Origin: Actinomycetota bacterium
Lineage (GTDB): Bacteria > Actinomycetota > Thermoleophilia > Gaiellales > F1-60-MAGs149
Assembly (NCBI GenBank): GCA_009885805.1
Contig: VFJZ01000058.1
Coordinates: 1 to 32,090 of the forward strand
Direction of reading: 5' to 3'
Length of the DNA: 32,090 nt
Under the pieces are notes generated by a model. The model was not told the origin of the DNA and searched no databases. It was given only the letters and a program-made list of their open reading frames with translations. Position numbers and translations under genes: made by a program. Numbering within the stretch: position 1 is the stretch's first letter; each line of letters starts with the position of its first letter. Positions 1 to 7,462 of this stretch are shown here, piece by piece.

Positions 1-461
1 AGGAACAGCGCGTACGTCTCGTCGACGACCTCGGAGATGCGCGCGTCGGGGCGATCGACCTTGTTGACGACGAGGATCACGCGCAGGTCGACCTCCAGCG
101 CCTTGCGCAGCACGAAGCGCGTCTGCGGCAACGGGCCCTCGCTCGCGTCGACGAGGAGCAACACGCCGTCGACCATCGTCAGCGCGCGCTCGACCTCACC
201 GCCGAAGTCGGCGTGGCCCGGCGTGTCGACGATGTTGATCTTCGTCTCGCCGTACCGCACTGCGGTGTTCTTGGCGAGGATCGTGATGCCCTTCTCGCGC
301 TCCAGGTCCATCGAGTCGAGGACGCGTTCGGCGACGTCCTGGTTGGCACGAAAGGCGCCCGTCTGCCAGAGCATCGCGTCGACCAGGGTCGTCTTGCCGT
401 GGTCGACGTGGGCGACGATGGCGACGTTACGGAGGTCGGCGCGTTGCTGCACGATCCTCAC
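1..461 (-). CDS. typA: GTP-binding protein TypA/BipA, N-terminal part (runs off left edge)
   Basis: This is the G domain of the translational GTPase TypA/BipA, which binds ribosomes and helps assembly and stress or cold adaptation. The visible 153 residues carry the P-loop AHVDHGKT (residues 17-24), the switch region [12 protein letters not shown] (about 56-67), DTPGH (79-83) and NKVD (133-136). The string around [13 protein letters not shown] is characteristic of TypA rather than EF-G or LepA. The GTG at 461 is chosen because AAGGGG lies about 10 nt upstream; a second in-frame GTG at 452 is possible. The C-terminal two thirds lie outside the window. It is divergently transcribed from the CBS gene. 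Confidence 0.96.
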   Translation of the reverse strand, partial: MRIVQQRADLRNVAIVAHVDHGKTTLVDAMLWQTGAFRANQDVAERVLDSMDLEREKGITILAKNTAVRYGETKINIVDTPGHADFGGEVERALTMVDGVLLLVDASEGPLPQTRFVLRKALEVDLRVILVVNKVDRPDARISEVVDETYALF

Positions 462-477
462 GGTAGCCGCGGACCCC

Positions 478-519
478 TTGCAAACGGCCCAAACACTCGT
501 ATTGTGAGATACGTGTATC
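478..519 (+). promoter_or_regulatory. Possible promoter and small palindrome between typA and the CBS gene
   Basis: TTGCAA (478-483) and TATTGT (500-505) are separated by 16 nt and could drive the CBS gene. Just downstream, GATAC-GT-GTATC (508-519) is a 5-bp inverted repeat that could be an operator for the divergent pair. Both calls rest on eye inspection only. Confidence 0.3.
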
Positions 520-527
520 AACCTGGG

Positions 528-815
528 ATGATCCGCGTACCCATCGCGACGACGCTCGGAGAGGTCGCCCGAATCATGGAACGCGAGGCCGCGAGCGCGC
601 TCGTGGTCATCGATGCCGACGACTCGCCCGTCGGCGTCATCACCGATCGCCATCTGCTCGCCGCGATGGCCGCCAGCCGCCATCCCGACCACGGCACCGC
701 CGCCTCCTGGATGGCACCCGTCGTGATCGACGCGGACGGAACGCGCACCCTGCCCGAGACGGATGCGGGCCGCAGGATCGGCATCCGCACGCGTGACCGA
801 GCCGAGTCGCGGTAG
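528..815 (+). CDS. Short CBS-domain protein, second CBS truncated
   Basis: The 95-residue product begins with a normal CBS motif: [29 protein letters not shown] style spacing, followed by a VITDRHLL segment (about residues 8-50). CBS domains usually sense adenine nucleotides and occur in pairs. Here the second repeat starts near residue 68 ([13 protein letters not shown]) but breaks off after about 25 residues into an Arg-rich tail, so only one complete CBS repeat is present. I see no continuation of the second repeat in another frame before 1038. The ATG at 528 starts the recognisable fold, although no clear Shine-Dalgarno precedes it; a GTG at 504 is an alternative. It may be a degraded remnant or a small single-domain sensor. 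Confidence 0.65.
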   Translation: MIRVPIATTLGEVARIMEREAASALVVIDADDSPVGVITDRHLLAAMAASRHPDHGTAASWMAPVVIDADGTRTLPETDAGRRIGIRTRDRAESR

Positions 816-1024
816 TTCGCGCAATTTGCGGCAGCCGGCCGTGACGGGCGCTTGACGGCCCCGTAGCGGGCCTGTACGTTTGTCCATGCACCGAGCACGG
901 AGCGCACGCCGACTCCGACCCGGGTGCCGAATCCTTCGGGGGACGGTACGCGAGTCGCAGACGGAGTGAGCCACCGGCTCGGTGCCTCGTTGTGCGGTCA
1001 TACGGCGTCGTCCGACTGCCGCCG

Positions 1025-1030
1025 TACACT
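1025..1030 (+). promoter_or_regulatory. -10 box TACACT of an apparently leaderless gene
   Basis: TACACT ends 8 nt before the GTG at 1039, with no Shine-Dalgarno between. The preceding intergenic stretch (816-1024) shows no other feature I can support. Confidence 0.45.
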
Positions 1031-1038
1031 CGGCTGGC

Positions 1039-1365
1039 GTGGGCCGCTTCGCCAACGCCGTGGAGGAGCAGTGTGCGCGGCTGCTCGATTTCTACGGTGT
1101 CGCGTGGGAGTACGAGCCCCGCACGTTCGACCTCGACGTGGACGACGAGGGGCGTGTGCGCGACGCCTTCACGCCTGACTTCTACCTCACCGAGATGGAT
1201 CTCTACATCGAGGTCACGACGATGCGCCAGACGCATACGACGCGGAAGCACCGCAAGGTGCGGCGGCTCGCGGCGATCCACCCCGAGGTCAGGGTGAAGC
1301 TGTGGTGCCGCCGCGACATCGAACGCCTCGGCGAAACCCACGGTCTCGAGGCCGGCGCGGCGTGA
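1039..1365 (+). CDS. Small PD-(D/E)XK-like protein of unknown role
   Basis: The 108-residue product has the look of a compact PD-(D/E)XK nuclease fold: an N-terminal helix with [13 protein letters not shown], then TPDFYL (PD at 46-47) followed by LYIEVTTM, with E58-x-T60 in the place of the usual E-x-K, and a basic stretch TRKHRKVRR. The lysine normally used in catalysis is replaced by Thr, so activity is uncertain. The GTG at 1039 is chosen because an upstream -10 box fits and because residues before it (from the ATG at 982) are low-complexity Arg-rich sequence. Its stop overlaps the next start by 4 nt (GTGA), so it is probably cotranslated with the phosphoribosyltransferase-like gene. I do not recognise a named family. 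Confidence 0.6.
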   Translation: MGRFANAVEEQCARLLDFYGVAWEYEPRTFDLDVDDEGRVRDAFTPDFYLTEMDLYIEVTTMRQTHTTRKHRKVRRLAAIHPEVRVKLWCRRDIERLGETHGLEAGAA

Positions 1366-1913
1366 TCGCGAATCCCGGCCCGGTCGCGATCGACGCAGCG
1401 GCGGTCGATCGCCGCATCGCGGAGGTCGCAGCCGAGATCGACCACCGGCACCCGGCCGGGGTCGTGCTGCTCGGCGTGCTGCCGGAGGCCGGGCGGTTCA
1501 CCGAGGCGCTGCGTCAGCGGCTGACAGGCGGGGTCACCGTCGAGGCGATCACGGTCACCCGCTTCGGTTCGGGTGAAGCACGGGCGCGCCTCGTCCGAAC
1601 TGGCCGGGCGCCGCTCGCCGGACGAGCGGTTCTCGTCGTGACGACCATCATCGACACCGGCCTTCGCCTGCGATTCGCGGCCATGACCCTCGCGGCCGAG
1701 CAGCCGGCATCGATCGGCATCTGCGCGCTGCTCGACCGCCCGGACCGTCGCATCGTCGACCTGCCGATCGACCATGTCGGGTTCACGGTGCCCGACTGTC
1801 TGTTCGCCGGCTACGGCCTCGGCGGACCGGGCCTGGCCGAGCTCGCTGCCGTGCACTACCGCGACGCTGCCAACGCTGAACGGGCTCGCCGGTCGCATCT
1901 GCTGATCGCGTAG
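1362..1913 (+). CDS. Hypoxanthine-guanine phosphoribosyltransferase-like protein with altered PRPP loop
   Basis: The C-terminal half matches bacterial HGPRT closely: ALLDRPDRRIVDLPIDHVGF and PDCLFAGYGLGG correspond to the purine-specificity and hood segments of Hpt, which makes IMP/GMP from hypoxanthine/guanine and PRPP. However, the PRPP loop, normally V-E-D-x-x-D-T-G, reads V-T-T-I-I-D-T-G (residues 93-100). Both acidic residues that contact the ribose hydroxyls are Thr (94-95), while the general-base Asp98 remains. The N-terminal pyrophosphate loop, usually LKGS/LKGG, is LPEAG (40-44) and lacks the Lys. The 183-residue length is normal. It may have a changed substrate, a regulatory role or no activity. 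The GTG start overlaps the stop of the preceding gene. Confidence 0.75.
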   Translation: MIANPGPVAIDAAAVDRRIAEVAAEIDHRHPAGVVLLGVLPEAGRFTEALRQRLTGGVTVEAITVTRFGSGEARARLVRTGRAPLAGRAVLVVTTIIDTGLRLRFAAMTLAAEQPASIGICALLDRPDRRIVDLPIDHVGFTVPDCLFAGYGLGGPGLAELAAVHYRDAANAERARRSHLLIA

Positions 1914-1936
1914 TCGACGCGGGCTAGGCCGAGGCG

Positions 1937-1942
1937 TAGACT
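1937..1942 (+). promoter_or_regulatory. -10 box TAGACT for the alpha-beta-barrel gene
   Basis: TAGACT lies 17 nt after a weak -35 candidate TCGACG (1914-1919). The next gene starts at 2005 with a good ribosome site (GAGGAGGAG, about 1994-2002), so this transcript has a leader of roughly 55 nt, unlike the leaderless genes nearby. Confidence 0.45.
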
Positions 1943-2004
1943 GGGCGGGCCGGGGACACACGATGCGCCCGCGCCCGGCCTCCGCGGGCTGACGAGGAGG
2001 AGCG

Positions 2005-2307
2005 ATGTACGCATCGATCAGGCACTATCCGGGAGCCGCCGGCCTCGCGGATCGACTGGTCGCGCACGAGGAGGAGGTGAGGGCGTTGATCTCGAGCGTC
2101 CCGGGGTACCACGCCTATTACCTCGTCCGCGGCGACGACGCGACGACCTCGATCACCATCTGCAGCGACCGCGCCGGCACGGACGAGTCGAACCGGATCG
2201 CCGCAGCCTGGCTGCGCGAGAACATGCCCGACGCGGCCGTCGCGACACCACAGGTAACCGCGGGCGACGTCGTGATGCACGGCGTCGGTGTTGCGGCGAC
2301 CACCTAG
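2005..2307 (+). CDS. Small dimeric alpha-beta-barrel (ABM-like) protein
   Basis: The 100-residue product has the pattern of the ferredoxin-like alpha-beta barrel seen in antibiotic-biosynthesis-monooxygenase and stress-responsive proteins: a first strand MYASIRHYPG, a helix with VAHEEEVRALISSVPGYHAYYLV, then TSITICSDRAGTDESNRIA and a C-terminal strand TAGDVVMHG. Proteins of this form are common stand-alone genes in Actinomycetota and generally lack an assigned reaction. GAGGAGGAG precedes the ATG, supporting the start. It is monocistronic by spacing: its own -10 is upstream and a new -10 lies directly downstream. Function unknown. Confidence 0.7.
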   Translation: MYASIRHYPGAAGLADRLVAHEEEVRALISSVPGYHAYYLVRGDDATTSITICSDRAGTDESNRIAAAWLRENMPDAAVATPQVTAGDVVMHGVGVAATT

Positions 2308-2342
2308 GCGATCACGCGCGCCCGTCGGAGCGCCGCGCGGGC

Positions 2343-2348
2343 TACCCT
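2343..2348 (+). promoter_or_regulatory. -10 box TACCCT, leaderless start
   Basis: TACCCT is followed by exactly 6 nt and then the GTG at 2355. There is no Shine-Dalgarno in the spacer. Confidence 0.5.
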
Positions 2349-2354
2349 GCCCGC

Positions 2355-3014
2355 GTGGCGCTCCGCCTGGCAGTCCGCATCGCGTCAACGGTTGCGATCG
2401 CTGTCCTCGCGTACCTGATCACGTCCCCACTCGTGCGGATCCTGGCCGGCGGCGGCTGGCCACTCGCCGCCCAGGTCGCGCTCTGGGCTGCCTACGGCGC
2501 TGTGGCGCTCGCGGTCGTCACCATCCTCGAGCGCGACGCCCGCGTTCACGTCACCCGTGCAGCCGCCCGGCGAGCGGCCGGCGAGGAGCGGGCGCGCCGG
2601 CTGGCCGCCTCGGGCGAGCCGTTCGAGCTCGGCAGCACGGAGTTCGAGGGAGTCGTGGTGGCCGAACTGGCGGCGCTGCCCGTCTGGATCCGCGGCGAAC
2701 TCGACGCACGACGCGTCCACCTGCACACGGCTGAGGTACGCGAGGGAGCGCCCAACGTCCTTGGCCTGTACGAGCGACGGCCGGTCGCGGCCGGCGCGTT
2801 CGGCGGCACGACGGTCGATGTCGACGCCGCGATCACGCTGTATCGCCTGCCGATCATGTTCCACGCCCGGACCGCCAGCCGCCTCGGCGACGTCGTCCGC
2901 GAGACGCTGCTGCACGAGGTTGGCCACGCACTCGGGATGAGCGAGGACGACCTCGATCGGTACTCGATCGGCAACCAGCCGCGGCCCGACGCGATCCGCG
3001 TGCCCCGCCGATGA
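2355..3014 (+). CDS. Membrane-anchored zincin-type metallopeptidase family protein
   Basis: The 219-residue product has two N-terminal hydrophobic helices (about residues 7-32 and 39-58), an Arg/Ala-rich linker and a C-terminal domain ending in LLHEVGHALGMSEDDLDRYSIGN. HEVGH (187-191) is an HExxH zinc site, and the following GMSEDDLD resembles the short 'Zincin_1' metallopeptidase family, whose members are small and of unknown substrate. The membrane anchor is an addition to the usual soluble form. The start is set by a -10 box ending 6 nt upstream of the GTG. The stop overlaps the next start (ATGA), so it is coupled to the glutamine amidotransferase gene. Confidence 0.75.
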   Translation: MALRLAVRIASTVAIAVLAYLITSPLVRILAGGGWPLAAQVALWAAYGAVALAVVTILERDARVHVTRAAARRAAGEERARRLAASGEPFELGSTEFEGVVVAELAALPVWIRGELDARRVHLHTAEVREGAPNVLGLYERRPVAAGAFGGTTVDVDAAITLYRLPIMFHARTASRLGDVVRETLLHEVGHALGMSEDDLDRYSIGNQPRPDAIRVPRR

Positions 3015-3757
3015 TCCGCCTCCTCGTCGTCCAGAACGACCCCGACAAGGGCTTCGGTCGGGTCGGCGACGCTCTCCACCGCATCGGCGCAGTCGCCGCC
3101 ACCCACATGTCGTCCGGCGACCTACCGGCCGTGGATGGCTACGACGGCGTCGTCGTGTTGCCTGGCCTCGCCGATCCGGGGGACGATGAGGAGGCGGTGC
3201 ACCGAGGGCGCGCCACCATCGCCGCCGCCCTCGGGGCCGGCTTGCCGGTGCTCGGCATCTGCCTCGGCGGCCAACTGCTCGCGCAGGTGCTCGGTGGCGA
3301 GACCTACCGCTCGGCGACGGAGGTCGGGTACCTGACCGTCGAGACGACCGACGCAGCCGTCGACGACCCGCTGTTCGGCGGCGTCCCCCGTCGATTCACC
3401 CCGTTTCACGCGCACGCCTACGCGTTCCGGTCGCCGCCGGGCGCGACCGTGCTGGCGCGCACGGCGGCGTGCGATCAGGCCTTCCGGCACGGCGAGACGT
3501 GGGGCATCCAGTTCCACCCCGAGACCACCATCTCGTTCGCAACCGGGCTCGCGAACGGCCTCCGCGGCGTCCCGGGCGGCGTCGACGGCGCGACGGTGCC
3601 GTTCTTCGCCGCGAACGGCCTGCATCCCGACACGCTCGAGGCCGACGCGCACCGCCTCGACTCCGAAGCCACGAGAGTCGCGGCGACGATCGCCGCCGGA
3701 TTCGTCGCTCGCTGCCTCGACCGGCGCTCTCAAGCGGCCAGGGTCGGTGGCCGATAG
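3011..3757 (+). CDS. Class I glutamine amidotransferase-like protein
   Basis: The 248-residue product has the GATase class I triad: the nucleophile Cys84 in GICLGGQ, and His169 and Glu171 in WGIQFHPE. The fold normally hydrolyses glutamine and passes ammonia to a partner synthetase. No synthetase is adjacent, so the acceptor is unknown; stand-alone members include gamma-glutamyl-compound hydrolases and GMP-synthase-like paralogues of unknown role. The Gly-Gly after Cys replaces the common G-x-Q spacing only slightly and the elbow looks intact. It starts within the stop codon of the metallopeptidase gene and overlaps the following methyltransferase-like gene by 11 nt, indicating a three-gene operon. 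Confidence 0.85.
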   Translation: MIRLLVVQNDPDKGFGRVGDALHRIGAVAATHMSSGDLPAVDGYDGVVVLPGLADPGDDEEAVHRGRATIAAALGAGLPVLGICLGGQLLAQVLGGETYRSATEVGYLTVETTDAAVDDPLFGGVPRRFTPFHAHAYAFRSPPGATVLARTAACDQAFRHGETWGIQFHPETTISFATGLANGLRGVPGGVDGATVPFFAANGLHPDTLEADAHRLDSEATRVAATIAAGFVARCLDRRSQAARVGGR

Positions 3758-4469
3758 ACCCTCCGTGCTCGAACTCGACCGTCTGATCGGCGCCCAGCCC
3801 GCACCGTGGTGGGAGATCGCGCTGCCGCCGTCGGAGATCCCCGGGATGATCACCGAGGAGGAGCGGCGCTACTACGAGTGGATCGGCGGCTGGTACACCG
3901 GCGCCGGCGCCGCGATCGAGCTCGGGCCGTGGTTCGGCCGATCGACGACGCACATCGTCTCGGGCCTGCAGGCGTCGCCGGCGTTCGCCGACCGGCGCCT
4001 CCAGGTGTACGACGACTTCGTCTGGCGCAGCTCGTGGATGGACGAGTACTACGGCGAGGCCGACCGCCCGGCGGACGGCGCGTCGTTCCAGGCGATCTTC
4101 GAGCGGTTCGCGGCGCCGATCGCCGACCGGATCGACGTGCACCGTGGCCGGATCGTCTCCCACGGGGACAACGACCACGTCGCGGCGCTGGCGTGGAGCG
4201 GCGGCCCAATCGAGATCGCGTACATCGACTGCGGGCGCACCTACGAGGTCAATGAGGCCTGGTACTCGCTGCTCGAATCGTCGTTCGTCGAGAACCGCAC
4301 GCTCCTCGTCATGCAGGACTGGCAGCTCTGGAAGGAGCAGCCGCCGCAGGAGTACAACCAGACGAAGATCTTCACCGACTCGAAGGGCCCGGCGCTCGAC
4401 CTGATCCACGAGCTGGCGCACGGCGCGATCGGGACGTTCCTCTACCGCGGGCGCGCGCCGTCGGCGTAG
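3747..4469 (+). CDS. Class I SAM-dependent methyltransferase-like protein
   Basis: The 240-residue product carries AIELGPWFGRST (about residues 56-67), which fits motif I of Rossmann-type methyltransferases (E/D-x-G-x-x-x-G-x-S/T). Later IEIAYIDCGRTYEVNEAW fits the strand-4 motif of the class 24 / cephalosporin-hydroxylase-like group, where an acidic residue and His often bind a metal; here the expected His is Arg. LLVMQDWQLWKEQ follows. The substrate cannot be told. GTG at 3747 is the longest start and overlaps the previous gene; GTG at 3765 is an alternative. The stop is 11 nt before a large inverted repeat. Confidence 0.6.
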   Translation: MADRPSVLELDRLIGAQPAPWWEIALPPSEIPGMITEEERRYYEWIGGWYTGAGAAIELGPWFGRSTTHIVSGLQASPAFADRRLQVYDDFVWRSSWMDEYYGEADRPADGASFQAIFERFAAPIADRIDVHRGRIVSHGDNDHVAALAWSGGPIEIAYIDCGRTYEVNEAWYSLLESSFVENRTLLVMQDWQLWKEQPPQEYNQTKIFTDSKGPALDLIHELAHGAIGTFLYRGRAPSA

Positions 4470-4480
4470 GGAACTCCCGC

Positions 4481-4548
4481 TGTCGCAATGGTGCCGCACA
4501 CCTTTGCGACAGTGCCGTGTCGCAAAGGTGTGCGGCACCATTGCGACA
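4481..4548. repeat. Perfect 31-bp inverted repeat (paired 31-nt hairpin units), variant 1
   Basis: The left arm (4481-4511) and right arm (4518-4548) are exact reverse complements separated by 6 nt. Each arm is itself a hairpin: TGTCGCAA at the 5' end pairs with TTGCGACA at the 3' end, an A-A mismatch lies at positions 9 and 23, GGTG pairs with CACC, and the loop is five bases. A third unit lies at 11681-11711 and a related variant at 29655-29748. It lies between the convergent ends of the methyltransferase-like and LLM genes. No T-run follows, so it is not a standard intrinsic terminator, though it could still end or stabilise transcripts from both sides. The design resembles REP/BIME elements. 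Confidence 0.93.
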
Positions 4549-4550
4549 CG

Positions 4551-5456
4551 CTACGAGTCACCCCCAAGATCAGGGATGACCTCCCGGGCGATGCGCTCGA
4601 ACATCGGCACCTGTCGTCCGAGCGCGGGGTAGTACAGCCCGATCTCGGTGATCCCCAGCGCGACGACCTCGCCGACCATCCGCCGGAACGTCGCCTCGTC
4701 CTCGTAGTAGGCGAGCGCGCCGCCGCCCGCCCGCGCCGTCGGGTCGAACATCAGGTAGGAGCGGCGAAGGCTGGCTGGATCGCGGCCGAGTGCGGCGCAG
4801 CGGGCGTCGATCGTCGCGATCCGCTGGCGGGTCTCTGCAATCTGCTCGTCGAACGTCGCCGCGAAGCTGAGGCTGTTCCAGATGTCGGCGTGCCGCGCCG
4901 CGAGGCCGAGCATCACCGGCCCCATCGCCGCGATCATCAGCGGCGGCCGCGGCGACTGCACCGGCAGTGGCCGCAGGATCGCGGCGTCGGTCGTGTAGTA
5001 CTCGCCGGCGAAGGTCGTCTCCTCGCCGCGCAGGAGCCGGTCGACGACCTGCACGTACTCGCCGAGGCGCGCGACGCGTTCCTTCGCGCTCCAGTTCGGC
5101 ACGCCCATCATGCGGCAGGAGGGGTCGCTCTCGAGCCCGGTGCCGAGTCCGACGTCGAGCCGGCCGCCGGAGGCGTGGTCGGCCGTCAGCGCCTGGAGGG
5201 CGAACATCGCCGGGTTGCGCAGCGGGATCTGCGCGACGAGCGTCGCGATCCGGATGCGCTCGGTCACCATCGCGACCGCCGAGACCTGCGACCAGAGCTC
5301 GAACCACGGGCCCTTGCCGCCCGCCCAGTCGACGAGGTGGTCGACGAGTCCGACGGTGTCGAAGCCAAGCTCCTCCACGTGCCGGCAGCGCCGGACGAGC
5401 TCCGGCCACTCGACGTTGGGGAGCACCAGGACGGAGAAACGGAGATCGTCGGCCAT
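4551..5456 (-). CDS. LLM class (luciferase-like) flavin/F420-dependent oxidoreductase
   Basis: This 301-residue protein has the bacterial-luciferase TIM-barrel pattern: FSVLVLPN at strand 1, HVEELGFDTVGLVDHL, TERIRIATLVAQIPLRNPAMFALQ, and SGGRLDVGLGTG before the substrate-covering helices. Such enzymes use FMN or F420 for hydride transfer or monooxygenation; which one is used here cannot be read from the sequence. AAGGAG precedes the ATG. It is the last gene of a minus-strand operon after the alcohol dehydrogenase and the SDR, with only 9 nt between it and the SDR. This suggests successive oxidation of one substrate class. The stop abuts the 31-bp inverted repeat. Confidence 0.88.
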   Translation of the reverse strand: MADDLRFSVLVLPNVEWPELVRRCRHVEELGFDTVGLVDHLVDWAGGKGPWFELWSQVSAVAMVTERIRIATLVAQIPLRNPAMFALQALTADHASGGRLDVGLGTGLESDPSCRMMGVPNWSAKERVARLGEYVQVVDRLLRGEETTFAGEYYTTDAAILRPLPVQSPRPPLMIAAMGPVMLGLAARHADIWNSLSFAATFDEQIAETRQRIATIDARCAALGRDPASLRRSYLMFDPTARAGGGALAYYEDEATFRRMVGEVVALGITEIGLYYPALGRQVPMFERIAREVIPDLGGDS

Positions 5457-5465
5457 CGTGCTCCT

Positions 5466-6248
5466 TCAGTAGACCTTGGCGAGAAGACCGCCGTCGACGG
5501 GGAGGGCGGCGCCGTTCACGAACGAGGCGGCGTCGGAGGCGAGGAACACGACGGCGGCGGCGACCTCCGCCGGCTCCCCCATGCGACCGCGCGGATAGAC
5601 GGCATGGATCTCCGCCCGGGTCGCGGCCGGATCGGGCGTCGAGTCGAAGTAGCGGTCGTTCATCGGCGTGTCCATGTCGCCCGGGCAGACGCAGTTGACG
5701 CGGACCCTCGCCGCGGCGACGGCCGGGTCGACGGCGAGCGCGCGCGTCAGGCCGAGCACCGCGTGCTTCGTCGCGGTGTAGATCGGGATCAGCGGATCGC
5801 CGGCGAACGCCACCATCGAGGCGGTGTTGACGATGCTCCCGCCACGGCCCTGCGCGCGCATCACCTCGACGGCGTGCCGGCAGCCCCAGAAGACGCCGCC
5901 GACGTTCACCGACCACATCAGCTCGATCTCCTCCGGCGTGACGTCGAGCAACGGATGCCCGACGAGGACACCGGCGTTGTTGTGAATGAAGTCGAAGGAG
6001 CCGAACGCGCCGACGCAGGCGTCGATCGCCGCCCTGATCGACGCCGGGTCGCGGACGTCGGTCGTGACCGCCGTCGCGGTGACGCCCTCGCCGACGAGGG
6101 CGGCGACCGCCAGCTCCGCCTTCGCGCCGTCGAGGTCGGCGACGACGACGCTCGCGCCCGCCCGGCCGAGCGCCAGCGCCGACGCGAACCCGAGTCCCTG
6201 CGCGGCACCGGTGACGACACCGGCCTTCCCCGCCATCTGCCCGCTCAT
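5466..6248 (-). CDS. Short-chain dehydrogenase/reductase (SDR)
   Basis: A classical 260-residue SDR. The cofactor motif TGAAQGLG is at residues 13-20, NNAG at 90-93, and the catalytic Ser144, Tyr157 and Lys161 are in place. VADLD after strand 2 (Asp38) favours NAD(H). CVCPGDMDTPM and a C-terminal VNGAALPVDGG are typical of the family. The start ATG overlaps the stop of the upstream alcohol dehydrogenase gene (ATGA), and GGAGAGGGG lies just before it. The substrate is unknown. Its position between a zinc alcohol dehydrogenase and an LLM enzyme suggests a hydroxy- or keto-intermediate. Confidence 0.92.
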   Translation of the reverse strand: MSGQMAGKAGVVTGAAQGLGFASALALGRAGASVVVADLDGAKAELAVAALVGEGVTATAVTTDVRDPASIRAAIDACVGAFGSFDFIHNNAGVLVGHPLLDVTPEEIELMWSVNVGGVFWGCRHAVEVMRAQGRGGSIVNTASMVAFAGDPLIPIYTATKHAVLGLTRALAVDPAVAAARVRVNCVCPGDMDTPMNDRYFDSTPDPAATRAEIHAVYPRGRMGEPAEVAAAVVFLASDAASFVNGAALPVDGGLLAKVY

Positions 6249-7372
6249 GACGCGCCCCTCTCCGTTGCGGTGCCGTGCATGACGACCGTCCGCGTCGACC
6301 GGCCGGCGCGGAGGTCGTCGAACGCCGAGTTGATGTCGCTCAGCGGGATCCGCCGGGCGATGAGCGGATCGAGGTCGAGCCGCCCGTCCGCGTACCAGTC
6401 GAGCAGCCGCGGGAAGTCGAGTGGCGGCCGCGCGGAGCCGTAGTTCGACCCGGTCAGCGTCTTCTCGCGATCTGACATGACGTACGGGTCGATGCTGATC
6501 CTCACGCCGTCGGCGACCTGTCCGACGACGACCGTGACGCCGCCCGGCGCGGTCGCCTCGAACGCCTGCTCGATCGTCTCCCCCCGTCCGATCGCCTCGA
6601 ACGCGTAGCGCACGCCACGACCGCCCGTGATCGCACGGACTCGATCCACGACGGGCTCGGTCCGCGCATCGATCGTCGCTGTCGCACCCAGCCGGCGCGC
6701 GAGCTCGAGCTTCTCCGGGATCACGTCGACGGCGATGATCTCGGCGGCGGCGACGAGACCCGCGCCGAGGATGGCCGACAGGCCGACCGCGCCGCAGCCG
6801 ATCACGAGCACGGTGGAGCCTGGCTCGACGGCGGCGGTGTTGACGACCGCGCCGACGCCGGTCGTGACGGCACAGCCGACGATGGCGGCGATCTCGAACG
6901 GCACGTCGCGGCGGATCCGGATCGCCGCGGAGGCGGGCACCACGGTCGCCTCGGCGAACGCTCCCACCCCGGCGCCCGAGCGGACGCCGACATCGCCGCG
7001 CCAGAGCCTCGCGCCGTCGGCTCCCATCAGGTTGCCGGTCGCGGCGGCGACCTCGCAGAGCACGGGCCGCCCGCGCAGGCACGGCGGGCAGGCCCCGCAG
7101 TACGGCGTCCAGCTGAGCACGACGTGGTCGCCGACGGCGACGCTCGTCACGTCGGCGCCGACGGCCTCGACCACACCCGCGCCCTCGTGCCCGAGCACGA
7201 CCGGGACGGGCCGCGGCCACTCCCCCGAGACGATGTGCAGGTCGCTGTGGCAGACGCCGCTCGCGGCGAGGCGGACGAGCACCTCGCCGCGGCCGGGTTC
7301 GACGAGGCGCAGGCGCTCGAGCCGGAGCGGCTTACCAACACCGTCCCAGACTGCGGCCGTCACCACCGGCAT
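6245..7372 (-). CDS. Zinc-dependent alcohol dehydrogenase (MDR superfamily)
   Basis: The 375-residue protein has the catalytic zinc ligands Cys41 and His62-Glu63 (GHEGAG) and a complete structural zinc lobe, Cys92, Cys95, Cys98 and Cys106. VLVIGCGAVGLS is the nucleotide-binding turn and AVDV (about residue 213) places an acidic residue for NAD(H). Length and lobe pattern match class III-like and NDMA-type actinobacterial alcohol dehydrogenases. It oxidises an alcohol to an aldehyde or ketone. GAGGGAG precedes the ATG. It is first in a three-gene minus-strand operon. In-frame sequence upstream of 7372 is antisense to the divergent LLM gene and is not part of this protein. Confidence 0.92.
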   Translation of the reverse strand: MPVVTAAVWDGVGKPLRLERLRLVEPGRGEVLVRLAASGVCHSDLHIVSGEWPRPVPVVLGHEGAGVVEAVGADVTSVAVGDHVVLSWTPYCGACPPCLRGRPVLCEVAAATGNLMGADGARLWRGDVGVRSGAGVGAFAEATVVPASAAIRIRRDVPFEIAAIVGCAVTTGVGAVVNTAAVEPGSTVLVIGCGAVGLSAILGAGLVAAAEIIAVDVIPEKLELARRLGATATIDARTEPVVDRVRAITGGRGVRYAFEAIGRGETIEQAFEATAPGGVTVVVGQVADGVRISIDPYVMSDREKTLTGSNYGSARPPLDFPRLLDWYADGRLDLDPLIARRIPLSDINSAFDDLRAGRSTRTVVMHGTATERGAS

Positions 7373-7398
7373 CCGCGCTCCCTCGCTCGACGAACGAA

Positions 7399-7425
7399 AG
7401 GCTACACGGACCGATGTGGTAGGTT
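7399..7425. promoter_or_regulatory. Divergent -10 boxes between the ADH operon and the LLM operon
   Basis: TAGCCT on the minus strand (7404 to 7399) faces the alcohol dehydrogenase gene and TAGGTT on the plus strand (7420-7425) faces the LLM gene. Both transcripts would carry leaders with ribosome sites (GAGGGAG and AAAGGG), in contrast with the leaderless genes elsewhere in the window. Confidence 0.45.
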
Positions 7426-7462
7426 CGCCCGGCACGTCCGGCAGCGACCAAAGGGTGACGCG

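Noticed and set aside
4481-4548. Reading the inverted repeat as a CRISPR unit or an intrinsic terminator
   Set aside because: There is no array of spaced direct repeats, and no T-run follows either arm.
4488-6443. A 651-codon open frame on the plus strand
   Set aside because: It runs antisense to the LLM, SDR and ADH genes and its translation is low-complexity Arg/Asp/Gly-rich sequence, a usual by-product of GC-rich codon use.
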